DNA from: CAYPXN01 sp964470915
GTDB lineage: Bacteria; UBA10199; JADFYH01
Length of the DNA stretch: 52,727 bases
Direction of reading: 5' to 3'
Assembly: GCA_964470915.1 (NCBI GenBank)
Contig: CAYYEM010000010.1
Span: forward strand, 1-52,727
This document shows, piece by piece, positions 32,197 through 40,300 of this stretch (position 1 is its first letter; every line of letters starts with the position of its first letter). The position numbers were made by a program, and so were the translations under genes. Under the pieces are notes generated by a model. The model ran no database searches, had not been told where the DNA came from, and worked only from the letters and a program-made list of their open reading frames with translations.

Positions 32197-33584
32197 AAGA
32201 AAAAAATATTAAAGTCGTATTTTATGATGAGAAAAATGAATTTTCTTCCTGGCTTTTGGAAGTCCTTCAGTCAGAGGGGTGCCAGGTAAGTTCTGCAAAA
32301 TTGAATGATTTGTCTCAGGTGTTTAACCAAGAGACGGCAGACGTAGTGATTTTCAATCTTTCAGGCAATCCCTCCGAAGCCTTGTGCGAAGCTATTGCTG
32401 AAATTAAACAAATCGATGAAGAAATCCCTCTGTTTTGTCTGACGCCCCATTGCGAAGTAAATGAAGTAGTTCGCTTAATGAAAATGGGTATTTACGATCT
32501 TGTGCTCTTGCCTCTTGAGAAAGAACGATTCATAAATAGTTTGGATCGGGCAATACAGTTGTATCGCTTATCTCAGAGAGTGTTTTATTTGGAGAGACAA
32601 AAAAATTGGAAAGGAGATTTTTTTGGCATTGTAGGAAATTCAGCTCAGATGCAGGAAAATTTCAAAACTATTTCTACAGTCGCAAAATCTCATGCCACAG
32701 TGATTATCTTGGGAGAATCAGGCACTGGAAAAGAATTGGTGGCGAAGGCCATTCACATGCTTTCGGATCGTTCCAAGAATAAATTTATCGATTTGAATTG
32801 TGGCGCCATACCAAAAGAACTTCTTGAAAATGAATTGTTTGGTCATGAGCGCGGTTCTTACACAGGTGCAGATCGTCGTTATATCGGTAGTTTTCAAAGA
32901 GCTCACGGTGGAACTCTTTTTTTGGATGAGATTTGTGAGATGGATCTTTCTTTGCAAGTAAAGTTATTGAGAGTGCTGCAAGAAAGAAGTTTGATGAGAA
33001 TTGGAGGAACTGAAAAAGTAGCCGTCGATGTGAGAATTGTGGCTGCTACCAACCGTGATATTCAGGAGGAAGTAAAGCAAGGTCGTTTTAGGGAGGATTT
33101 ATTTTATCGATTGAATGTGGTGCCCATCATCATGCCTCCCTTGCGAGATCGATTGGAAGACATCCCTCTCTTAGCGAGACATTTTTTGGAGATTCATTCA
33201 GCTAAAAATAACAAGCTCTTTCATGAAATTCATCCGGAAGTGTTAGAGGCTTTTATGGCATATCCTTGGCCTGGCAATGTGAGAGAACTTGAAAATGTGA
33301 TTGAAAGAATGGTGGTGCTCCATAATGATTCTCAACTCAAACTCAAGTATTTACCCGAACAATTTCAAAAAATATTGAATTCTCGGCATGTTCCCGTTAC
33401 CACGGTTTGGCAGAACTCTGGCAAAACAACCAAACTTTCTTCATTGAAAGAACTCGAACAAATGGCTATTGAAGAGGCCTTAAAAGTGTATGAGGGAAAT
33501 ATCCCTCAGGTTGCTAAAGCTCTTCAAATGGGCCAGGCAACTTTATATCGTAAACTTCAAAAATATCAGATTAAAAGAATCTGA
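32193..33584 (+). CDS. NtrC-family activator 3 with degenerate receiver domain
   Basis: This 463-residue protein has the same layout as its neighbours, but the receiver (1-125) has lost the phosphorylation site. The phosphoacceptor position reads VVIFNLSGNP with Asn55 in place of Asp, and the conserved Lys before Pro (TKP in relatives) is Leu in VLLPLEK. The AAA+ domain is normal (GESGTGKE 174-181), with the loop GSYTGA (221-226). The Fis-type HTH is at the end (QVAKALQMGQATLYRKLQKYQ). It probably acts without phosphorylation, being controlled by another input, by heteromers with regulators 1 or 2, or by amount. It is coupled to regulator 2 by ATGA-type overlap. Confidence 0.92.
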   Translation: MKEKNIKVVFYDEKNEFSSWLLEVLQSEGCQVSSAKLNDLSQVFNQETADVVIFNLSGNPSEALCEAIAEIKQIDEEIPLFCLTPHCEVNEVVRLMKMGIYDLVLLPLEKERFINSLDRAIQLYRLSQRVFYLERQKNWKGDFFGIVGNSAQMQENFKTISTVAKSHATVIILGESGTGKELVAKAIHMLSDRSKNKFIDLNCGAIPKELLENELFGHERGSYTGADRRYIGSFQRAHGGTLFLDEICEMDLSLQVKLLRVLQERSLMRIGGTEKVAVDVRIVAATNRDIQEEVKQGRFREDLFYRLNVVPIIMPPLRDRLEDIPLLARHFLEIHSAKNNKLFHEIHPEVLEAFMAYPWPGNVRELENVIERMVVLHNDSQLKLKYLPEQFQKILNSRHVPVTTVWQNSGKTTKLSSLKELEQMAIEEALKVYEGNIPQVAKALQMGQATLYRKLQKYQIKRI

Positions 33585-33641
33585 TTTCTTATTTTCCCTG
33601 TCTTAAAATGAATTGGGGAAGCTAAAAGGTAGAGAGTTAAA

Positions 33642-34715
33642 ATGAGTTCAAATTATCTAGTAGTGCTAGCGGGAGGAAGCGGAACCCGTCTGTGGCCTCT
33701 TTCAAGGAAAGATTATCCAAAACAATTTTTAAAAGTGGGTTCTCCTGAAAGTTTGGTAAGAGAAACAGTGACGCGTCTGAAAGATCTGGTGCCTTTTCAA
33801 AATGTGCTTATCGTGTGCGGAAAAGATCATGCAGATTTGATGAAAAAGGAATTCCCAGAATTTTCTACTGACCAGTTTATTTTAGAACCTTGTGGACGGA
33901 ATACTGCTCCTGCCATCGCATTAGCCTCTCAGGTTTTATTGCGTAAAGATCCTGAAGCGGTAATGGTGGTGTTGCCCGCTGACCATAAAATTCCTTTATC
34001 TTCCCAGAAAAAATTTCAGGATATGATTGGAGAAGCTATTCGCTACAGTCGTGAATTGAAAGGTTTGCTTACTTTAGGAGTGCAACCTTCTTATCCTGCT
34101 ACTGGTTATGGTTATATTCAACAGGGTGAAGAACTGATGCCAGGTTTATTTGCGGTAAAGCAATTTAGGGAAAAACCCGAATTGGAAATTGCCCAGAAAT
34201 ATGTCGAGTCTGGAGACTATTTGTGGAACAGTGGCATGTTTGTATGGAAGGCAGCGGAGTTTTGGAAAAATTATGAAAAATTTCTTCCCCCAGACGCCCA
34301 ACTGTTATCGAGTTTGAAACAAAATCCTGGAACTACAGAATGGGATCAAAAGCTGGATGAAATATATCCTCGAGTGACTTCGATTTCAGTAGATTATGCA
34401 GTCATGGAAAAAGCAAACTCAGTGCAAATGATGCGAGCAAGTTTTGAATGGGATGATGTAGGTTCCTTGCAATCGCTTTTTAAATATTTTCCTCAAGATA
34501 AAAATAATAATGCCTATGAAGGTAAAAGTGCCACGCTCAATGCTTCAGGAAATCTTTTAATGAGCGACGAAGGGGTGATTGCATGTTTGGGAGTTAATAA
34601 TTTGGTGGTTATTCGGAATAAAGATAGTGTGTTAGTGCTACCACTCGAAAGATCTGAGGAAGTTAAACAAGTTTTAGAAGAATTGAAAAAAACAGGAAAT
34701 GGAAATGTCCTTTAA
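33642..34715 (+). CDS. manC: Mannose-1-phosphate guanylyltransferase
   Basis: ManC makes GDP-mannose for polysaccharides, LPS or glycosylation. The 357 residues have the nucleotidyltransferase motif VVLAGGSGTRLWPLSRKDYPKQFL (8-31), PCGRNTAPAIALA near 83, LPADHKI near 112 and FREKPELEIA near 175. The length corresponds to the pyrophosphorylase part only; the C-terminal phosphomannose isomerase (cupin) domain of the long type is absent. It is followed by the STAS gene, overlapping by about 11-17 bases. Confidence 0.93.
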   Translation: MSSNYLVVLAGGSGTRLWPLSRKDYPKQFLKVGSPESLVRETVTRLKDLVPFQNVLIVCGKDHADLMKKEFPEFSTDQFILEPCGRNTAPAIALASQVLLRKDPEAVMVVLPADHKIPLSSQKKFQDMIGEAIRYSRELKGLLTLGVQPSYPATGYGYIQQGEELMPGLFAVKQFREKPELEIAQKYVESGDYLWNSGMFVWKAAEFWKNYEKFLPPDAQLLSSLKQNPGTTEWDQKLDEIYPRVTSISVDYAVMEKANSVQMMRASFEWDDVGSLQSLFKYFPQDKNNNAYEGKSATLNASGNLLMSDEGVIACLGVNNLVVIRNKDSVLVLPLERSEEVKQVLEELKKTGNGNVL

Positions 34716-35058
34716 ACTCCAACATCGTGAAGAAAAAGGTATAGTCATTCTCACTCCTCAAGGGCAATTAAATGCTTCTGAGGTAGTTTCTTTTAAGAAA
34801 GAAATTGCTCCTTTTTTGCAAAAAGAAGGAGCCGATGTGATCGTAGATTGTTCAGCACTTGAATTTGTAGATTCTACAGGTTTGGGAGCTTTGATTGCCT
34901 TGCTTCGAAAGCTAGAAGCTAAAGGGGGTAAACTTTTTTTTGTAGGGCTTGGACCCGAAGTCGCTTCCATTTTTGAAATTACCCGTCTTCATAAATTGTT
35001 TCAGATTTATCCTACTTTACAAATTGCCTTAGAAAAAATCCTTGTATCAAAAACTTAG
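34705..35058 (+). CDS. STAS-domain anti-sigma factor antagonist
   Basis: This 117-residue single STAS domain is of the SpoIIAA/RsbV type. The phosphorylatable serine is in EFVDSTGLGALI (S57). I chose ATG 34705 because AGGA at 34694-34697 has proper spacing, whereas ATG 34699 is too close. The gene for an RsbW-like kinase lies 73 bases downstream, giving a partner-switching pair. The target sigma factor or effector is not in the window. It overlaps manC, hinting at joint control of exopolysaccharide synthesis (inference). Confidence 0.9.
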   Translation: MSFKLQHREEKGIVILTPQGQLNASEVVSFKKEIAPFLQKEGADVIVDCSALEFVDSTGLGALIALLRKLEAKGGKLFFVGLGPEVASIFEITRLHKLFQIYPTLQIALEKILVSKT

Positions 35059-35131
35059 GAGCTAACCTTAAGTTTTGATTTTGAGCGATTCCGCGCAGCT
35101 GAGTTAATGGGAGTCGAGGGAGAGTTGAAGG

Positions 35132-36064
35132 ATGAAGCAAAGACAGCAAATTCAGTTTGAAATAAAACATCCTAAAAAAATTCACTCTGTTTTAACTCAG
35201 AAAATTCGGGTGTTATCGACTCGTAAAGGTTTTGTAATTCCTTTAAATCTTCAGTCCGATTTTTTTCTTTGTTTATTTGAAGCAATTCAGAATGCTTTTG
35301 AACATGCCAAGACCAAAAAAGTAAAAGTGAGAATTGAAAAAACAGGAGATAAGCTCAAGGCAAAGGTTTATGACCAAGGACAAGAAACATCTATTTCATT
35401 TCGCAAACAGTTTTCAGCTCGAAAAGAGCGTGGTCGGGGTCTGCAGATTATTCGTCGTTTGATGGATCGAGTTTCTTATGTTCGCGAAGGTGAAAGTAAT
35501 TGTTTGGTGTTTCAAAAAAAAATTCTTCCGATTTCACGTCGTTTTCAATTGCATGAGTTGTTAAATGAAATTAGTCGCAAGCTCACCGAGGCTCCTAATC
35601 TTGAAAAAATATATGAAGTGATTTTAAACAAACTTTTAGAGATATTTAATGCCACTCGGGCTTCGATTATGATGTATGACCCTGCAGAAGCTGTGCTTAA
35701 AGTGGTTGCAGCTCGTGGTATTCCAGAAAAAACATTGAAGGAAATAAAAGTAAAAACAGGAGAAGGTATTTCTGGGGATGTGTTTATGAGATCAAAACCT
35801 GTTTTGATTAAAAATATTTTGAAAGAAATGAAGAAAACCTCACGAAAAAGAAAGCATTATTCAACTCATTCATTTGTTTCAGCCCCCATGATATTTTCCC
35901 CTTATAAAATTGGGGAGGAGACTTTGGGCGTGATTAATCTGACCGATCGTTTGGATGGGTCAGAATTTAATCGTGCTGATTTGAAAATGTTGTCTTTACT
36001 GGCTACTCAGGCAGCAGCTTATATTAAAATTGGATTTTTGATTGAGAAATTAAAGAAGGCGTAA
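35132..36064 (+). CDS. RsbW-like serine kinase domain fused to GAF domain
   Basis: This 310-residue protein has an N-terminal GHKL ATPase of the anti-sigma-kinase type (about 1-135): FEAIQNAFEHA (E50, N54), VYDQGQ (D81) and a glycine motif RGRGLQIIRRLMDR. A GAF sensor domain follows (about 155-305) with TRASIMMYDPAEAVLKVVAARGIPE and ISGDVFMRSKPVLIKNI. The fusion suggests that ligand binding to GAF tunes phosphorylation of the STAS partner upstream. The G2 region lacks the full GxGxG, as often in this group. Its stop overlaps the folC start. Confidence 0.85.
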   Translation: MKQRQQIQFEIKHPKKIHSVLTQKIRVLSTRKGFVIPLNLQSDFFLCLFEAIQNAFEHAKTKKVKVRIEKTGDKLKAKVYDQGQETSISFRKQFSARKERGRGLQIIRRLMDRVSYVREGESNCLVFQKKILPISRRFQLHELLNEISRKLTEAPNLEKIYEVILNKLLEIFNATRASIMMYDPAEAVLKVVAARGIPEKTLKEIKVKTGEGISGDVFMRSKPVLIKNILKEMKKTSRKRKHYSTHSFVSAPMIFSPYKIGEETLGVINLTDRLDGSEFNRADLKMLSLLATQAAAYIKIGFLIEKLKKA

Positions 36065-37308
36065 TGTTGCAGCAGTTTCTGAAAATATCATCCCAAGAAT
36101 GGCAGACAATGAAGCCAGGTCTTGAAAGAATTCAAGCGGCTTGCAAGGCCTTGGGAAATCCTGAAAAGAAAATTAATACAATTCATGTTGCTGGCACTAA
36201 CGGCAAAGGCTCTGTAGCTGCGATGTTGCAGTCGATTCTTTTGGAAGCAGGTTTGAAGGTGGGGTTATTCACTTCCCCTCATTTGTTAAAAGTGAATGAA
36301 AGATTTAAAATTGGACATCAGGAAATATCAGATGAAGACTTGGAAAAGTTTTTGAACCAAATATTCCTCACCTCTCACCCCTCACTCCTCACTTTCTTCG
36401 AACTCTGTACTCTGATCGCCTTTCTCTATTTTGCCGAGCAAAAAGTAGACATCGCAATTTTAGAAACGGGTTTGGGGGGAAGATTAGATGCCACAAATGT
36501 GGTGATGCCGATCATTTCTGTGATTACAGAAATAGGATTAGATCATACGGAAATTTTAGGATCGGATATTGCCTCGATTGCTCGAGAGAAAGCGGGGATT
36601 ATTAAAGAGGAAGTGCCCGTCATTTGTGGAGTGAGTCATTCTGAGGCAAGAAAAGTGATTGAAGAGGTGGCGAGGGAGAGAAATGCACCAATTTTTGTAG
36701 GGGCCGACCTGTGTGTCGGCCCTGCAAGAGAGGGCGAACACATGGGTTCGCCCCTACGGGATTTTCCATATGTTTTAAATCTCCAAGGTTTTCACCAAAT
36801 TCAAAATGCTCAAATTGTTTTGAAGGTACTGAAGGAATTATATCAAAATCCCCCCAACCCCCCTTTGATAAAGGGGGGCAAGGGGGGATTTAAAATCGAT
36901 GAAACTGCCATCCAAAAAGGTTTCGCGAATATCCGCTGGCCCGGNNNNNNNNNNNNNNNNNNNNNNNNNNNNNNNNNNNNNNNNNNNNNNNNNNNNNNNN
37001 NNNNNNNNNNNNNNNNNNNNNNNNNNNNNNNNNNNNNNNNNNNNGCAGCCTCTGATAAACAAGTGAATGAAATGCTTTCTTGTCTGCAAGAAATTGCGAG
37101 TGAAATTGTGATTTGCAAAATGAAAAATTCAAGATCAATCGACCCTGAACAATTTCCTTCCTACAAATCTGCCAACAATTCAGGCAAAGCTTTCCAACAA
37201 ATAAAAAAATCCCTTCGCGAAGGCGAAGGGATTTTGATCACAGGTTCTTTATATTTTATTGGGGAGATGAAGGGGGCACTGAACGAACTGAATCCCACCA
37301 AGCCGTAA
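36064..37308 (+). CDS. folC: Folylpolyglutamate/dihydrofolate synthase (gap and repeat insertions inside)
   Basis: FolC adds glutamates to folates and often makes dihydrofolate. The N-terminal part shows the P-loop HVAGTNGKGSVAAML (41-55), LFTSPHLLKVNERFKI and ETGLGGRLDATNVV; the end shows GEGILITGSLYFIGEM. Three dispersed repeats lie within the coding sequence without breaking the frame: a CTCAC-type (36366-36393), a three-hairpin palindrome (36697-36757), and a C6/G6 palindrome (36846-36892), which add residues such as VGADLCVGPAREG and PPNPPLIKGGKGG. A 100-N gap (36945-37044) hides part of the C-terminal domain. The 3' end overlaps the opposing giant gene by 53 bases. Confidence 0.9.
   Translation: MLQQFLKISSQEWQTMKPGLERIQAACKALGNPEKKINTIHVAGTNGKGSVAAMLQSILLEAGLKVGLFTSPHLLKVNERFKIGHQEISDEDLEKFLNQIFLTSHPSLLTFFELCTLIAFLYFAEQKVDIAILETGLGGRLDATNVVMPIISVITEIGLDHTEILGSDIASIAREKAGIIKEEVPVICGVSHSEARKVIEEVARERNAPIFVGADLCVGPAREGEHMGSPLRDFPYVLNLQGFHQIQNAQIVLKVLKELYQNPPNPPLIKGGKGGFKIDETAIQKGFANIRWPXXXXXXXXXXXXXXXXXXXXXXXXXXXXXXXXXXAASDKQVNEMLSCLQEIASEIVICKMKNSRSIDPEQFPSYKSANNSGKAFQQIKKSLREGEGILITGSLYFIGEMKGALNELNPTKP
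36366..36393. repeat. CTCAC-type dispersed repeat inside folC
   Basis: CCTCACCTCTCACCCCTCAC followed by TCCTCACT. It is related to the GTGAGGAGTGA-type palindrome upstream of flhB (43771-43834), in the opposite orientation. Confidence 0.55.
36697..36757. repeat. Three-stem palindromic repeat inside folC
   Basis: The end arms GTAGGGGC (36697-36704) and GCCCCTAC (36750-36757) enclose two inner hairpins: GGGCCGAC with GTCGGCCC, and GGGCGAAC with GTTCGCCC. I recall this type as a widely dispersed bacterial repeat. Here it is read through in frame in folC, and its base composition is far richer in G and C than folC around it. Confidence 0.85.
36846..36892. repeat. C6/G6 palindromic repeat inside folC
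   Basis: AAATCCCCCC (36846-36855) pairs with GGGGGGATTT, and inner CCCCCC pairs with GGGGGG around TTTGATAAA. A near-identical copy is at 45214-45260. In folC it encodes NPPNPPLIKGGKGGF. Confidence 0.9.
36945..37044. other. Assembly gap (100 N)
   Basis: Exactly 100 N within folC, 53 bases after a C6/G6 repeat. Repeats of this kind are a plausible cause of the assembly break. Confidence 0.98.
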
Positions 37309-40300
37309 CTTGACGAAGAAACTCGAAGTCTGTTTTCATTCCCTGACTTTTCTTGCCATCTCCTTCAGCCCATCTTCTTGCGCCCTCAATATCACCTTGA
37401 TGGATCAGGTCCATACCTGCTCGGAGTTTTGACATGTTTTGAGTCAGTTGGGCTCTTGCCATGATATCTCCTTGCGAAGCCATGCGGTGGAGTTCTTGAA
37501 AAATTACCAGTTCTTGAGCCATGAGTTTGTTTTGAATGTCTTGGGTAAAACGAGCTACTTCTTCTTTTTTGTTATCACCAGCATAATCTTTGGAGTCTAA
37601 TACAGAAGCTCTAAAGAAGACTCGTCGATGGGTTCCGCCACCCTTAGTAAGAAGCTCTCCCCAACTGAGAGGCATAACTTGTTGGGGACCATTCATAGAA
37701 AGATTTAAAACCAAAGCATTTGTATCGAGAGCTAAGTGAGCAGTCCCTTTTTTAGCAGGAGAGACTCCGGCTTTAGTGCGAGTACCTCCATGGAATGTTG
37801 CAGTAGCCACGCCATAATCTAGCATTCTTCTGCCCGCGCGTTCCATTTGGCGTCTTGATTTCTCAGGATTACCACGTGTAATGAGGTTATGCCGTCCTCC
37901 GATAAGAGGTGGAAGTAAAACACCCGTAAATACCAGCTCAAATTTTGCATTGAAGCGTGCTTCAGGTAACAAACTCATGATGCTTGTAATATCGGTCCAG
38001 CTCTCATGGGTAGCAGCAATTACAATCGGTCGATTTTCAGTTTTTGCTTTGATTCGAACTTCTTCAATAGTTCGGAGTGTAGCTGCATCTACTTCAGGTC
38101 TCCACTGCATAGGCTCCATGATTCTTCTGCCTATCCAAGCAGCGTGAGCTGTATATAAATTCCATTTATTATTAGTTAACAAATCTACCATCGCTTCGCC
38201 GAAACCAAGTTGCATACAATGAGCGACAAATCGACTAGCTTGATGATAGGTGCGCGCTAAACTACGGGGCCCACGTTGCACTTCTCCCGCTGCATCAGAC
38301 ACTATGCGAGCTTGATCATTTGCACTTTCTTCCACGACATCGATGCTTCCTCTTCCGCCCCCGGGCAAGGCTCTCGCCAAACGTCGAGTATGTTCACGGA
38401 TATTTTCTTCTGCTTCGAGGCGTTTTGCCTCTTCTAAGCTTAAGTCAGGATTACGTAAGGCGGCGATCACTCGATCGGCATGAACATCCCCAGGACTTGT
38501 AAAAGCAGTTTCTACTTCTTGTAAAAGAAGTTGTTCAGCAGGAGATAATGCTTCGCCTACAGTAGCTCGTGCGAGGGCTAGTTGTAATTGTTGAATGCGT
38601 TGATTCAATATTTTTACTAAAGCCTTGGGAGCTAAATCAGAGATTTCTCTTTGAAAAGCTTTGCTTAATTCTAAAGTTTGCCAAACTTTTGTGCTTTGTT
38701 CATGATGAGCAGCTGATTCTCTGAGCGCATTCCACTCTCTTTGTTCCATTTCGTTGAGAGGGCGGCCGCGTTCCATTTTCCAAGAAAGCTTGAAGAGATG
38801 AGCTTTTCTTCTTTCAATCATGTCTGCAAGTTCAGAAGTTTCATTACGCAGCGAACGTGCATTGTCTAAATTTTGTAATTCAAGCGAAGCACGATCAAGA
38901 TAAGTTTCAATTAACTGAAGATCGTATCTTTGGCTGGCTCTCAAACTTTCAGCATTCTGAGATGTTTCGGCTTTTTGCCTCAAATCTCGGGCAACTGCTG
39001 CATTAGGATAAACTCCATCCATGCCCCCAAACATCTGTTCTAAAGTTTGTTCAACAGAAGCATCGATAGGTTTTTCAAAAGGAGCAAAAATTCTTCGAAC
39101 TGAAGGGGTAACCGTTCTATATTCTGGAACCGTGGCCATGTTATACCAATGGGTTCTGAGCCAGTTTGCTGCTACTGGTTCTGGGCCATGAGGTATTAAG
39201 GAAACAGGTCCATTGCTTTCATGTCCATTTCCATTTGTTCCATTGCCATTTGAATAACGAGCTCCTGATACTGGATTTGCTTCCATGCCCCATCCGAGAG
39301 CTTGTGTAGGATGCCATTCGGTGACCGTGGTCATGCGTGTTTTTCGAAGGGGGAGAGGACGATCCGGTTTTGGGTACATGGTGTAGGAGTTCAGCGAAAG
39401 TGTGAGTAAAAGATTTTGTGGGCGAGAACTCAAAGCCATGGCTCGATCTGAAATTCTAAAGCTGCGTCCTCCCTGAGGGAGAGAAATAATTTCAGAAGTA
39501 CCTTCAAAAGGAGAAAAACGATAAGGACTCATCAAATTAATCACTGTCATGGTGAGTTCGTCATAAGCTGCAGTGTTAGAAGGGCGCAGGCTTGCATTCT
39601 CTGCATCTCCCGTCACAAGGGCTCTGGCAGCACGGCTTACTGATTTGTCAAATTGTTTGGAAGAATCTCCCACGCCTTCAGTCAACATATCAATGGCACG
39701 ATTAAAAAGAGGTCCCATGAGTTTACCCAAACCATCTTTGGCCAAAATGAGGGGAGTGTCTACGCTGCTACCCTGAGCTCCTCTTTGAGCAATGCCTGCT
39801 CCGGGAGTAGGTCCGGCTGCAAAGTCAGGCCAACCTGCATGCTTGCCTGCAAATTGAGCAGTACTTAATTCAGTAATCGCATCGGTATGTTGATCAACGA
39901 CAAAAGTATCGCCGCGGCTTCGGGCCATGCCACTTGCCCAAGATGCAAATACATGTTGAAGTGTACTAAAAGAATGCTCTCGTTTCACCGCGTTAATGAG
40001 TCGAATGACACGAGGGAGTGTTTGCCAGACTAAAGGTAATCCAACGCGAAGAGATTCGGTAAGAGAGTGATACATTTTTGCTTGAAACTTGGTGACATAG
40101 GGCATGGCCAGTGAACTGACAGGCACAAGAGGTGTAGAGAGTGGATCATGGTTACCATTTCTAAAGCGTGCACCTAAAGTTTTTGCGAGGCGAATGATAT
40201 TGTTTTCGCGTTTTCGAATTTTATTTGCAAATTTGAATAAATCTTGAACTCTTTGAAGCGCTGCTTCTCTTTTTCGATTCAGATCTCGACTATTAATTTT

